Notes: generated by a model from the sequence alone, not told the origin. Numbered from the stretch's first letter, positions 15,814 to 25,688 are shown. The stretch is 64,000 bases of DNA from Candidatus Brocadiaceae bacterium S225 (GCA_007859995.1 SMSL01000018.1:1-64000); one strand, 5' to 3'. Translations and numbers: made by a program.

Positions 15814-16620
15814 ATGGAGACAACAGCTATTCCTGATCCCAAACTGAGACAAGAGACTATTCAGCGTAAAAAACAACCCGGTTATCGATGTCTCGGAAAA
15901 CAGAGAGATGGGAATTATTCACTTTGCATTGGCGTTCCGACCGGTTGCTTTACCGCAGCGCAATTCCGCAAGATCTCAGACATTATTGAAAAATTTGCTA
16001 CAGTCGGACATCTCTCGACAGCCCAAAGTCTGATTGTCGTCGGTATCCCGGAGCACAAGTACTACGACGCCAAGCGGGCAGTCCTTGATGCAGGCTTTGA
16101 AATTCGTTCTATCGGCAAAGACGTTCGTCAGGTAAAGAGTTGCACGGGAGCGGATTTTTCACCATTTGGACTCCAGCGCACGATGCCATTGGCAACCGAA
16201 TTGGAAAATATGTTTCGCGGCCTTCCCACCCCAATGAAGTTCAAGGTTAGTGTCTCCGGCTGCCCAAACTGTTGTGCAAACACCAAGTTGAACGACTTTG
16301 GTATTCATGGAACAGTTGATGGTTGGAAAGTTTTTGTTGGCGGTAAGATGGGCGCAACCCCTGTAATTGCGGAGGAACTCGCTTCGGGAGTACAGCCTGA
16401 TGATGTGCCAAAGTACCTGGCAGCGGTACTTAGAGTTTATAAAAAGGAGGCCCAACCAAATGAGAGGCTTGCGAAGACTATTTCCCGTGTAGGTTTTGAG
16501 ACCTTCAGGGCAAACGTTCTATCAATGCTCGACACCCCATTTGACGATCTGATAAGGAGTGCGAAGGAAGCTCACGAAAAAGCAGCGACTCACCATTGCA
16601 TGGGTTCATTGGAAAACTGA
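15814..16620 (+). CDS. Small siroheme nitrite/sulfite reductase-like protein with altered Fe-S motif
   Basis: This encodes 268 aa with a ferredoxin-half domain (residues ~35-95, QSLIVVGIPEH) and a siroheme/4Fe-4S domain. Normal family members have CxGxxxC followed by CxxxC. Here the first motif is C110-TGADF-S116, so the second ligand is Ser, and the second motif reads GCPNCCANT with Cys150, Cys154 and an extra Cys153. Either Ser or the extra Cys may complete the cluster, or the cluster is lost. Reduction of nitrite or sulfite is the family role; the actual substrate is unknown. The ribosome site AAAGGAG is 6 bases from ATG. It follows the cluster of monoheme cytochromes. Confidence 0.8.
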   Translation: METTAIPDPKLRQETIQRKKQPGYRCLGKQRDGNYSLCIGVPTGCFTAAQFRKISDIIEKFATVGHLSTAQSLIVVGIPEHKYYDAKRAVLDAGFEIRSIGKDVRQVKSCTGADFSPFGLQRTMPLATELENMFRGLPTPMKFKVSVSGCPNCCANTKLNDFGIHGTVDGWKVFVGGKMGATPVIAEELASGVQPDDVPKYLAAVLRVYKKEAQPNERLAKTISRVGFETFRANVLSMLDTPFDDLIRSAKEAHEKAATHHCMGSLEN

Positions 16621-16725
16621 AAAAAGTGCTGTTGACATGAACAAAATAAAACACGCAGCTTTAGATATGATGTATAGCCAAGTAATTTTTTTTGTAGTCT
16701 ATATTTTCGAACAACCTGTTCAGGC

Positions 16726-18024
16726 ATGACCACCATTTACTATTTGAACAAACACAAATATTCGCTATCTGCCATTTCACTTTTCCAATTCTTGACCCTG
16801 CTATCCCTCTTGTCTCCATGTTTAGCGGAAGAAGGTGTATCACAAGGTCAATTGTTGATAAATAAATACCTGGATTGCAATGATGCCAGCCAAAGGGAAA
16901 ATATTTTGAAATCTCTGGATGATTTAGATATCAGCTTGGATAAAGTTAAAAGTTGGATTAGAGAATCGAGTCGTTACAACGTTACTAAACCCGGAATATA
17001 TAGAAAATTAGCGCCGGTTGGAGAGAGAAAGGGCGAGTATTTCCTTTACGTTCCTACTTCTTATACGCCCAAGAAGCAATGGCCGGCTATTGTGGCTTTA
17101 CATGGCGTTGGCGAAAGTGGATATAACCAAATAAGATTATGGTTAAGTGCCTTACACCATAATGATGAATATATCATTATAGCCCCTACCTACGGTTCTG
17201 GTCTCTGGTGGAAAGAAGAAGCAGAACAGATGGTCAATTCTGTTATCAATGACGTTCTGAAAAGTTTCCCGATAAACACGAACAGGATGTATCTAACCGG
17301 ATTTTCAAGTGGTGGGCATGCTGCCTGGTACTTTGCAATTCGGTATCCATGGCTATTTGCGGCAATAAATCCCATTGCAGGAGAATGTCCGTTGCCATCT
17401 TTAATGTCAAATTTAATGCATGTGCCGGTATATATATTACATGGTGTAAGAGATAGCGTTATTCCGGTAGAAGCAGCGAGAGACGCATATGCGAGATTAC
17501 AAAAACTCAATTATTTTGTTCAGTATAAAGAATTACCTGAACAAACGCATAGCTTTCCGATATCAGAAACGAAAGCAATGCTTGACTGGTTTCGGGATAA
17601 ACAACGAGTTGTTTATCCAAAGAAGATTACGTTTACCACTGATTCAACAAAATATACCATATGTTATTGGATTGAAATAACCGGGTTTTCTGAATTTGTA
17701 GGGCATATTTACGGAATGCAAAGAGATGAGTATGGTCGCCTGAGAAAATCAGATGAATTACCGGAAGCGGCACAAGTGAAAGCGTATATACATGAACAAA
17801 CGAATGAAATCAATGTGTCAAGCTATGGCGTAAAAGCGCTTCGCCTTTATCTGGATGATGAAATGATTGATACGAAAAAACCATTACATATATTGATTAA
17901 CGGAAAAACCGTGTTTTTAGATACAATAAACGTAAGCATCAGGTCTATACTTGAAACAGCAAAACAAAGAAATGACCGGAAAGCGTTATTCTCCAAATTT
18001 ATAGATTTGAAAGTAAATCCATAA
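16726..18024 (+). CDS. Secreted alpha/beta-hydrolase (PHB-depolymerase/esterase-like)
   Basis: This encodes 432 aa with an N-terminal signal peptide ending at about CLAEEG. The catalytic domain (residues ~95-285) shows LHGVGESGY (oxyanion region), the nucleophile elbow GFSSGGHA, the acid in HGVRDSVIP and the base in QTHSFP. This fits LpqC-like poly(hydroxyalkanoate) depolymerases, feruloyl esterases and related carboxylesterases. A C-terminal ~140-residue beta-rich domain (YTICYWIEITGF, VKALRLYLDDEM) has no family I can name and may bind substrate. The substrate is unknown. It is separated by 105 bases from the siroheme gene. Confidence 0.82.
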   Translation: MTTIYYLNKHKYSLSAISLFQFLTLLSLLSPCLAEEGVSQGQLLINKYLDCNDASQRENILKSLDDLDISLDKVKSWIRESSRYNVTKPGIYRKLAPVGERKGEYFLYVPTSYTPKKQWPAIVALHGVGESGYNQIRLWLSALHHNDEYIIIAPTYGSGLWWKEEAEQMVNSVINDVLKSFPINTNRMYLTGFSSGGHAAWYFAIRYPWLFAAINPIAGECPLPSLMSNLMHVPVYILHGVRDSVIPVEAARDAYARLQKLNYFVQYKELPEQTHSFPISETKAMLDWFRDKQRVVYPKKITFTTDSTKYTICYWIEITGFSEFVGHIYGMQRDEYGRLRKSDELPEAAQVKAYIHEQTNEINVSSYGVKALRLYLDDEMIDTKKPLHILINGKTVFLDTINVSIRSILETAKQRNDRKALFSKFIDLKVNP

Positions 18025-18223
18025 ATTAGAGTGAACTTTATGTTCAGCTCAACTAACAAGAATAACTTTTTATGTCATTGAAATTAGGCTTTGTTTTATA
18101 TATAACCAATATCTTCGCATTATCCCGCCTGGCAGAAGTGGTGACACAAAGGTTTAACAAACATCACAATACAAATTTGATGTTTACATTTTGGTAGAAA
18201 GAAAAGGAAGAGAGGCAACACAC

Positions 18224-18616
18224 ATGTTCAAGAGAATTGATCACATCGAGTTAATTCCATGTGATATAGAAAAAAGTATCGATTTTTACGTACATACCTT
18301 GAATTTTAAGATAAAAAGCCGGAAAATGGTAAATCTGCCTGATATGTCTCCTCTTAAGGAAGTGGTATATTTGGAACTAGGTGATACGGTTTTAGAACTT
18401 ATGTCTGTAGAAAACCCATCTTTGAAATCTTCACAGCCGTGGATAACTGGTTATCGGGCAATGGCCCTGGAAGTAGAAGATATGGAGAAAGCGACAGAAT
18501 ACCTGAAAAGCAAAGGAGTTGAGATAACCTGGGGACCATTGGATTTGGGAAATTCAGTGAGGGCAGAGTTTAAAGATGTCGACGGATTTGATATTGAACT
18601 GAGACAATGGAAATAA
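18224..18616 (+). CDS. VOC family protein (glyoxalase/dioxygenase superfamily)
   Basis: This encodes 130 aa with the beta-alpha-beta-beta-beta fold of the vicinal oxygen chelate superfamily: RIDHIELIP with the first metal His, SIDFYVHTLNF, LELGDTVLELMSV and the C-terminal FDIELRQWK with the last Glu ligand. The upstream TTG at 18191 is in frame, but ATG 18224 has GGAAGAGAGG upstream and gives the normal family start. It is the intact paralog of the frameshifted gene at 11814. The reaction is unknown; detoxification or ring cleavage are family options. Confidence 0.85.
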   Translation: MFKRIDHIELIPCDIEKSIDFYVHTLNFKIKSRKMVNLPDMSPLKEVVYLELGDTVLELMSVENPSLKSSQPWITGYRAMALEVEDMEKATEYLKSKGVEITWGPLDLGNSVRAEFKDVDGFDIELRQWK

Positions 18617-18636
18617 GAGAAAAGATTTTTACCGCT

Positions 18637-18674
18637 AAAATCCAACCTTATTCGAACGAATAAGGTTGGATTTT
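18637..18674 (+). terminator. Strong hairpin terminator after the VOC gene
   Basis: An exact 18-bp inverted repeat (AAAATCCAACCTTATTCG at 18637-18654 and its complement at 18657-18674) is followed by TATTT. A- and T-runs on both ends would let it stop transcription from both directions, which fits the convergent minus-strand efflux genes. The rest of the gap to 18984 shows no gene I can defend. Confidence 0.85.
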
Positions 18675-18984
18675 ATTTGACAGTCTAGTGAAACTCTTAT
18701 CATTGAATTTTTGCCTAAACTACACACTTGAACAGGTATAGATATCCACTCACTTTTTCATCTTTACGCAGTTTGAGTGGCAGAATCGATAGTAACAGCC
18801 AATGTGGCTCGCAGCCAATTGAATTTCTCTTTCATAAGATCAAAATCGGATCTTGACATTTATGAAGGACGCTTTTCCTTTAATCAAAAATCCGGAGCCT
18901 GAGCCCGTACCACGCAAACCCTCAACCTTCCGGCTTCCCAGCGTGATCAACACACTGGGATTGTAGGCGATGTTAGCCTCTGTT

Positions 18985-21900
18985 TTATGCAGATCCACCC
19001 TGGCTATCCAGGTCCCAACCACCACCCAACGCCTTATACAATGAGATAAGATTCTTGCTGACTCGTGCTTCGCTAATGGAAAGCTGATCCTGAGCGGTAA
19101 ATAAAGATCGTTCCGCAAGCAAGAGGTTGTTAAAATCGGTTAACCCGTTTGTGTACTGAATCTTTGCCAGTTTTACCGTCTTTTCCGCAGCTTTGACTGT
19201 TTTCTGGAGAGTATCTCTTCTGTTCATTTCACGGGAATATGAGATAACAGCGCTTTCAACCTCTTCCAGGGCGGAAAGAACTGTATTGTGGAAACGATAG
19301 AGAGCCTGTTTCTCCCGCTCGTTTTGAGCCTTGATGTTATTTCTGATTTGACCGGAAGAAAATATGCGCCATGTCACCGACGGGCCAACTCCATAGGTCT
19401 GACTCCCCGGTTTAAACACATCTCCTCCATTAGATGCGCTAAATCCAAAGGAATTTTTGAGAAAGAACTTTGGATAGAGATCAGATTCAGCTACTCCTAT
19501 ACGGGCTGTTTCCGCTGCTAAAGCCCGTTCCGCCATACGGATATCAGGTCTTCTTCGCAAAAGTGCGGCAGGCAGGCCGATCGCAACCTCTTCTGGCGGT
19601 ACCGGAATTGAGCCTATTCCGGTTAATTGGATATTGAGCGCGCCCGGTTGTTTTCCCGTTAAGACGGCTATTCGATTTAACGCATGATTCAGTTGTTCTT
19701 CAAGAACGGGAATTTGAGAGCGTGTGTTTTCCAGATTTGTTTCGGCTTGCGCGGTATCTAGTTCATCCGTAAGCCCCGAATCAAAACGTGCCTTGGTCAA
19801 TTTAAAGGTTTCTTCCTGAGTTTTGACATTGGCTTTGGCAATCCCTAAACGGTTCTGAGTATTTCTTAACTCTATATAATTTACCGCAAGCTCCGAAAGC
19901 AGGGTTACCATAATATCGTGCAGCTCGGCATGGATTTCGTCAACTTCTGCAGAGGCTGCTTCAATGGAACGTCTTACGCCGCCAAATATATCAAGTTCCC
20001 ACGCAGAATCGAATCCGGTAGAATAGATTTCCATGGGAATCGTTTGTCTCTTGTTAAAAGAGACATTCTTAATGCCTGTATCAGTAGTCTCTGAATTTCT
20101 GGTTTTTGAGTATGATCCTAACGCATCAATCGACGGGAACAGATCAGCGATGGCAATGCCGCGCCTGGCGCGCGCCTCTTTTATCCTGGCGACAGCAACC
20201 TTTATATCGTAATTCCCATCAACCGCCTCTCTTATCAATTCATTTAGTTGCGTGTCTTCAAAACTTGTCCACCACTGTTTCAGGTCCGACGGCTTTGAGA
20301 CCAATCCGCGCTCCAGACCGGTCTGCCAATCCTCACTCACCATGGTACGGGGTTGAATGTAATTTTTCCCCACCGCACAGCCACTGAAAACGAACATGAG
20401 CAGCAATACCCCTGTAACTTGTTGAAAACGTGTTACCGATCTCAGTTTGTCTTTCAGATCAAACATCAGACCTAATAAAATTGGAATAAGAATCAATGTG
20501 AATATAGTGGAAATAAACAGCCCTCCCACCACAACAGCGCCCAATCCGCGGTAAAGTTCTGATCCGGAACCAGGCATTAGCACTAATGGCAACATACCAC
20601 CCACCGAGGTTGACATACTCATGAAGATAGGACGGACACGGCTTTCAACTGCCATTGAAATTGCCTTGCGTGGTTCCAGTTTCTTGTCATATCGCAAAAA
20701 GTTTAATGTTTGAGCGACAATTAAGATCGCATTGTTAACAACCACGCCCGCCAGAATGACAAATCCAATAATAGTAAGAACGTCCATGTTTTGTACAGGC
20801 ATGTAGCGGTCAACTTCGCTCCAGTAATGAACTAATGATAAGCCTAAGAACCCGCCAAAAGTGGCTAACGGTACACTGAACATGATCACAAATGGATATA
20901 TCCAGCTCTGGAATAAAATACACATGAGCAAGTATACAATCATCACGGCGAGGAATAACGCGCTTGACAGCATTCCTACCGTACTTCCGTCTCCAAGCAA
21001 CGCCTCCTTCACTTCGGTCAACTTGCTTGCAGCGCCAGCCAATTGAATCTCTACACCGGGCAGAATTGCATTTGCCTTCTTTAGTTCAGCCACTTTCTGG
21101 TTTATCCCGTTGATTGCCTTCTGAAGCGGCATGCCTACCGGTGGAGTAAATTCCAGCGTTACGGCTCTCTGGCGGTCCACTCGTTTAATTTGTTCTGGCG
21201 CTCTTCTCCACTTAAAATCTGATATCGTGTCCAAGTTAAGAATAACCCCGTCAGAAGTAGTCATTTTCGCATCGCCAAAATTTGTAATCGTGGTTTGATT
21301 AATGGCATCCTTAGAAATCAATTTTAAATCTATGATATCTCCGCCAAGATCATAATCACCAATAAGTGCTCCGTCGCTATTTGCCTGGATTGTCAGTCCA
21401 AGATCTTCAACGGTCAGATTAAGGTCTGTCATCCGGTCAAGATCAGGTATTATCTGCAGCTCAGGAGCCTGCACATTAAAATTTACCGGATCAGGACGGA
21501 CGGCAAATGAGCCATACTCTTGAACCAATGTTCCAAACAAAGCTAACGCGGACTGACTGACGTCTTCCAGATCGGAGCCAACCAAATCAATCTTTACGGC
21601 GCTTCCCGAGCTGCCGCCCATGCGGAATAATGGACTTTGAAACGCAAAGGAATAGACACCAGGAAGCGTGTCCTGTGTTGTCGACGCCTTAAATAACGAT
21701 ACCAGATCAGCTACACGTCTGGGATCAGCGCTAATACACCCGTGAAAAAGTATTGAACCTCTTCTTCCTCCACCTCCCAGAAAGTAATGCCTTATCGGAG
21801 GCGGGGTGATTAGGGGAGAATTCGGAGTAGTATCTGAGGGCACTTCATACAGATGGCTGTCCATGCCATTCGGATTTTCATGTGCTTCCCAAAAAGGTCG

Positions 21901-23769
21901 TATTTTTTTTTCGACACGCCCGCCAAGCTCTTTAAATTTTGCCACATTATATCCCGGAGGCGGTATCATAAGTCCGAACGTTAAATTTCTATTTCCAGAA
22001 GGCAAATAATCAATCGGGGGAATAGTTACAATGATTCCTAAAAAAGTCACAACGGTGAAAACAGAAATTACCAAAACTCTTCTAATCATGCTCCCGTTCA
22101 ACCAATATACCAGTTTGTACAGATATTGTGAAAAGTTAGAGAGGTAGTAGTAGAAAGTCCTGAAAGGGTGAGCGATTCTCGTAAGCTTTCCTGGTGAGAC
22201 AGCCATCGTTTTTTCGATTTGTGTTTTTTTCTGCTTTACGTTTTTTTTCACACCCACCTTCAAAAACAGCGCTGCACCGCATGGTACTACTGTAATCGAC
22301 ACTATGTAGCTTAGCCCTACTGCGGCAATAATGGCTAATGAGATGTCCCGCATAAGCTGCCCTGAGGCTTCTTGTATTAAAAGGATGGGTATGAAGACCA
22401 GCAAGGTTGTCAGTGTAGACGCCAATACAGCACCGCTGACCTCTGCTGCACCATCCAGCGCTGCGTCGATTTTAGATTTTCCCATTTCCATGTGCCGGAA
22501 AATGTTTTCCAACACAACGATAGAGTTATCGACAACCATCCCAACGGCAAAAGCCATTCCCGCCAGGCTTATAACATTAATACTGCGGCCCAGAGCGACC
22601 ATGATTACAATAGAACCAACTATTGAAATTGGAATAGCGATGGCGATAATGCCAATCGATCGAAGAGACCTCAGAAAGGTGAGCAGGGCGATCACAGCAA
22701 GTATTCCACCAAAAACAATACTACTCTTGACAAGATCAAATGCCTGATTGATGTAATCGGTTTGGTCATAGACTTGAAAGAGTTCTAATCCGCCTTTAAT
22801 TCCATGTGATTTCGCATAGCTATCCAGAATTCCGTCTTTAGCTTTAATCCTTTCTGCTTCTTCATTCAGCTTTGCCATTACCTCCATTACATTGGCGCCA
22901 GGCTCTTTCTGGAAATTCATTGCCAATACATTTTGCCCGTTGGATCGAACAAAATCCGTCTCCTCTTTGAGCGTTTCTGTTACCGTTGCAACATCCCGCA
23001 CGTAAACCGGTCCTGATTCATCCTGCCTTATTATCGTATCAAGAATCTGATCAGGTGAACTGAATCTGCCCAGTGCGCGAACACGGATATCTAATTTACT
23101 TTGTGCCATAGCGCCTGCTGAAAAGTTACGGTTTGTCGCCTGTATAGTGCGAATAAAGTCCGGAACGGTTATCCGGCGTTGAGCCATCAGCACCGGGTCA
23201 AAGTGAATCTGTGTTTCCCGTTCTCTTCCCCCCAGAACATTACTTTCTGAAAGACCGGGTACTCTTTCCAGGATTGGCTTTACCCTGTCTTCGACAAAAT
23301 CTTTCAGGGCTTGTATATCAAAATCGGGGTCAGGGGTTCTAATCAGAAACCATGCGATGTAGTCATTACTTTCAGGATCTGTAGCATCAATAACGGGTTC
23401 GTCAACATCCACCGGATAATCTGGTACCTCTCGTAGCTTATCACTTACTTCACGCAGAGCGACGTCTTTGTCAACGCCTGTTGCGAACTCCAGACGAATT
23501 TGACCTTGTCCACGCTGACTGACGCTGCTCATACTCCGCAAGTTTGACAACCCCTGTAGTTTTTCTTCCTGATCATCAATGATCTCCGATTCGACCTCCT
23601 GAGGACTTGAGTTTTCCCAGCGGGTAGTGACTGCAATTACGGTATCCTGCACTTCCGGAGTCATTTGAACAGGAACTCTTGTAATCGCAATAATACCCGC
23701 AATAATTACCAGTATAATACAAACGGCAACAGTAATGGGTTGTTCAATTGCTTTTTTTATAAAATTCAT
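18985..23769 (-). CDS. RND efflux permease fused to NodT-type outer-membrane factor
   Basis: One 1,594-codon frame encodes two normally separate proteins. Residues 1 to ~1108 are an RND permease: N-terminal membrane helix, two large periplasmic loops, and TM4 with GMAFAVGMVVDNSIVVLEN (proton-relay region). Directly after its last membrane helix, from Met1102, comes a complete lipoprotein signal (VLLLMFVFSGC, Cys1131) and a 464-residue NodT/OprM-type outer-membrane factor (WWTSFEDTQLNELI, RRRPDIRMAE, LYKALGGGW). No internal stop is visible. Family role: proton-driven export of drugs, dyes or lipids. The single chain could be cleaved at the internal lipobox, or an internal start could make the OMF. 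Its start overlaps the adaptor stop by 4 bases. Confidence 0.9.
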   Translation of the reverse strand: MNFIKKAIEQPITVAVCIILVIIAGIIAITRVPVQMTPEVQDTVIAVTTRWENSSPQEVESEIIDDQEEKLQGLSNLRSMSSVSQRGQGQIRLEFATGVDKDVALREVSDKLREVPDYPVDVDEPVIDATDPESNDYIAWFLIRTPDPDFDIQALKDFVEDRVKPILERVPGLSESNVLGGRERETQIHFDPVLMAQRRITVPDFIRTIQATNRNFSAGAMAQSKLDIRVRALGRFSSPDQILDTIIRQDESGPVYVRDVATVTETLKEETDFVRSNGQNVLAMNFQKEPGANVMEVMAKLNEEAERIKAKDGILDSYAKSHGIKGGLELFQVYDQTDYINQAFDLVKSSIVFGGILAVIALLTFLRSLRSIGIIAIAIPISIVGSIVIMVALGRSINVISLAGMAFAVGMVVDNSIVVLENIFRHMEMGKSKIDAALDGAAEVSGAVLASTLTTLLVFIPILLIQEASGQLMRDISLAIIAAVGLSYIVSITVVPCGAALFLKVGVKKNVKQKKTQIEKTMAVSPGKLTRIAHPFRTFYYYLSNFSQYLYKLVYWLNGSMIRRVLVISVFTVVTFLGIIVTIPPIDYLPSGNRNLTFGLMIPPPGYNVAKFKELGGRVEKKIRPFWEAHENPNGMDSHLYEVPSDTTPNSPLITPPPIRHYFLGGGGRRGSILFHGCISADPRRVADLVSLFKASTTQDTLPGVYSFAFQSPLFRMGGSSGSAVKIDLVGSDLEDVSQSALALFGTLVQEYGSFAVRPDPVNFNVQAPELQIIPDLDRMTDLNLTVEDLGLTIQANSDGALIGDYDLGGDIIDLKLISKDAINQTTITNFGDAKMTTSDGVILNLDTISDFKWRRAPEQIKRVDRQRAVTLEFTPPVGMPLQKAINGINQKVAELKKANAILPGVEIQLAGAASKLTEVKEALLGDGSTVGMLSSALFLAVMIVYLLMCILFQSWIYPFVIMFSVPLATFGGFLGLSLVHYWSEVDRYMPVQNMDVLTIIGFVILAGVVVNNAILIVAQTLNFLRYDKKLEPRKAISMAVESRVRPIFMSMSTSVGGMLPLVLMPGSGSELYRGLGAVVVGGLFISTIFTLILIPILLGLMFDLKDKLRSVTRFQQVTGVLLLMFVFSGCAVGKNYIQPRTMVSEDWQTGLERGLVSKPSDLKQWWTSFEDTQLNELIREAVDGNYDIKVAVARIKEARARRGIAIADLFPSIDALGSYSKTRNSETTDTGIKNVSFNKRQTIPMEIYSTGFDSAWELDIFGGVRRSIEAASAEVDEIHAELHDIMVTLLSELAVNYIELRNTQNRLGIAKANVKTQEETFKLTKARFDSGLTDELDTAQAETNLENTRSQIPVLEEQLNHALNRIAVLTGKQPGALNIQLTGIGSIPVPPEEVAIGLPAALLRRRPDIRMAERALAAETARIGVAESDLYPKFFLKNSFGFSASNGGDVFKPGSQTYGVGPSVTWRIFSSGQIRNNIKAQNEREKQALYRFHNTVLSALEEVESAVISYSREMNRRDTLQKTVKAAEKTVKLAKIQYTNGLTDFNNLLLAERSLFTAQDQLSISEARVSKNLISLYKALGGGWDLDSQGGSA

Positions 23770-24914
23770 GTTTTATTCGCTTTTAAGATGGTTACAGGTG
23801 ACATGGGACGCAAACGTTCATTGCCTTCGACTACAATTAAATCTCCTTTCCTGAGATCGCTTGATTCTATACACAGACCATCATCTATTGCAAAATGTAC
23901 GCGCAGAGAAACGGGGACGGCGACAGAATTCCCATCGCTTCCCTTGCCTATCTTGTACGCAAACTCGCCACCCGAATCCCTCATAACAGAGTCAGTGGGA
24001 ATAACCAGGTAATCACCCTCTTCATTTGTTGGAATTGTGGCGGTCACGGTCATCCCCGGAGCAAAAAAATGGTTTTTCGGTTTCAGCACGGCTATCAGAA
24101 TATAACGCCTTGAACGGGGATCGACATCCGGAATGACTTTAATATTCTTTGATTCAACCTGAATATTCCGCTCTTTCAAATTAACAGTAATTGTTTTCAA
24201 TGATTGAAGCCTTTGCATTGAAAAATTCTCAGACACCTCGAAGACGGCTTCAATAGCACCGCTTGATATCAGTGTAACTATGGGACCACCTGGATTAACC
24301 CACTCACCTGTTTCTGCATGTTTTTTGACAATATTCCCGTCAAAGGGCGCACGTATCACGGTATCATCCTGTCTGACCTTAAGGAGAGAAAGATATGCAC
24401 TGGCAAGTTTATAATCACTTTCCGCTGCCTTTTGTGCTGATTCTGCAACGGTAAGAACCATTTTTGCGCGCCGGATGGCTTCCTTACTGACTGCTCCTAC
24501 AGCTAATTCCTGCGATTTAGTTCTCCGGTTTAATTCCTCCTGGTAGGTTGCAAGTTCGGCCTTTCGCTGTTGGATTACTGCCAGTTTTATTTGAACGTCA
24601 TGATCTGCCTGTTCAACCTCAAGCTTGAGCTTCCGGGAATCGAGCTCTGCCAATATATCACCCTTTTTTACTACCTGCCCTTCCCTCCTGTCAGCCTTAA
24701 CAACAAGACCGGACTCCTGGCTTGCAACATCTGAGCGTTGGTAAGCGCGTAGGTTTCCGATTACGGTACGGCGTATTTCAGCGCTCTTGAATTCAACCGG
24801 TTTGACTTTTACTTCAGAACCTTGATCCTGAGCGAATGTGATAGTTGAGAAAAGAGTTGTGCAGGTTATCACCAAAAGCATATTCAACGCCTTGATAATT
24901 AAAGTTCTAAACAT
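23766..24914 (-). CDS. RND efflux periplasmic adaptor (HlyD/AcrA type)
   Basis: This encodes 382 aa with a signal peptide (LLVITCTTLFSTITFAQ), a biotinyl-lipoyl half-motif (SGLVVKADRREGQVVKKGDILAELD), a long coiled-coil hairpin and the second lipoyl half (VIRAPFDGNIVKKHAETGEWV), followed by beta-barrel and membrane-proximal domains. It links the RND pump to the outer-membrane factor. I chose ATG 24914 because GGGAGG is 6 bases upstream; the frame extends to 24971. The 4-base overlap with the fused pump gene shows coupling. Confidence 0.9.
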   Translation of the reverse strand: MFRTLIIKALNMLLVITCTTLFSTITFAQDQGSEVKVKPVEFKSAEIRRTVIGNLRAYQRSDVASQESGLVVKADRREGQVVKKGDILAELDSRKLKLEVEQADHDVQIKLAVIQQRKAELATYQEELNRRTKSQELAVGAVSKEAIRRAKMVLTVAESAQKAAESDYKLASAYLSLLKVRQDDTVIRAPFDGNIVKKHAETGEWVNPGGPIVTLISSGAIEAVFEVSENFSMQRLQSLKTITVNLKERNIQVESKNIKVIPDVDPRSRRYILIAVLKPKNHFFAPGMTVTATIPTNEEGDYLVIPTDSVMRDSGGEFAYKIGKGSDGNSVAVPVSLRVHFAIDDGLCIESSDLRKGDLIVVEGNERLRPMSPVTILKANKT

Positions 24915-25000
24915 TAATGCCTCCCTGGCATTATACTTGTGAAAACTTACACTACGTAAAATCTGTTTCATGACTTGTTACACCCTTTATTCTTTCCATT

Positions 25001-25010
25001 AAACAAGTTT
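25001..25010. promoter_or_regulatory. Candidate TetR operator upstream of the adaptor gene
   Basis: AAACAAGTTT is an inverted repeat of AAAC around AA. A related TAAAC-N4-GTTTA palindrome lies upstream of the tetR gene at about 26370. Shared half-sites before the regulator and the pump fit TetR autoregulation; this is inference from two sites. Confidence 0.35.
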
Positions 25011-25087
25011 GAAAAACATAAGCCCGGCAAAGTGTAAATGAGCTTATTTTTTAAGCGCTTTGTTGCCTGAACAAAAAACAACTCAAA

Positions 25088-25471
25088 TCAGGCAGCGTTT
25101 CGTGCATCCAAACTCATGCCACCTGGCCCGTTTATCGCAATGGCAATGAGTGCGCCCAAAATGGCCATGTTTTTCATAAACATGATCAATTGTATCTGAT
25201 CACTGAAATTGTTATGAAAAATCAACGTTACAGGAATCAGGAATATGATCAATCCAAGTGCGCCTAAACGTGCTTTGTATCCGATCAGCACTGAAATGCC
25301 TCCTGCCAGTTCAAAAATAATTGCCATTACCAGAAAAAATCCCACTGCCGGCATTCCGGTTGATTTCATGTAACCCATAGTTGAAGCCGGATCAAAGATT
25401 TTTCCCAATCCGGCAAATATGAAAATCGCCGATATTAATAAACGTGATAAAAAAGAGCCATACTTTTGCAT
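25088..25471 (-). CDS. DoxX family membrane protein
   Basis: This encodes 127 aa with four predicted membrane helices and the DoxX signature (ISAIFIFAGLGKIFDP, FELAGGISVLIGYKARLGALGL, FMKNMAILGALI). DoxX-like proteins are membrane subunits or accessories of quinone-linked oxidoreductases and stress responses; the exact role is unknown. An excellent AGGAGGG ribosome site precedes the start. It lies between tetR and the efflux genes on the same strand, so it may belong to the same regulon. Confidence 0.88.
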   Translation of the reverse strand: MQKYGSFLSRLLISAIFIFAGLGKIFDPASTMGYMKSTGMPAVGFFLVMAIIFELAGGISVLIGYKARLGALGLIIFLIPVTLIFHNNFSDQIQLIMFMKNMAILGALIAIAINGPGGMSLDARNAA

Positions 25472-25532
25472 TTTCGTCCCTCCTGATGAGTTAATGTTAT
25501 TTGTTTAAGCTTATTTTATTGTATATAAAAGA

Positions 25533-25620
25533 GGTGGATTCACTTCGTTTAATCCACCCTGCCTCGCACCATACGTTTGCTTATTTGTAAGGGTGGATTA
25601 AGGCCGGAGGCCGAATCCAC
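25533..25620. repeat. Pair of REP-like palindromes
   Basis: Two hairpins lie head to tail: GGTGGATT...AATCCACC (25533-25558) and GTGGATTAAGGCC...GAATCCAC (25593-25620), with the second also carrying an inner GGCC stem. They share the GGTGGATT half-site. This is the layout of REP/BIME repeats, found here between doxX and tetR. Confidence 0.7.
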
Positions 25621-25688
25621 GTATTCTTGGGTATCATGCCTGATTTACAAAAAATTGGGAATGCTCCCGAATCCATTTCCAGGTCGTT

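Noticed and set aside
18840-19118. Minus-strand frame after the efflux fusion gene (NPSVLITLGSRKVEG region)
   Set aside because: The last ~50 codons look faintly protein-like but there is no good start, and most of the frame overlaps the fusion gene; not enough support.
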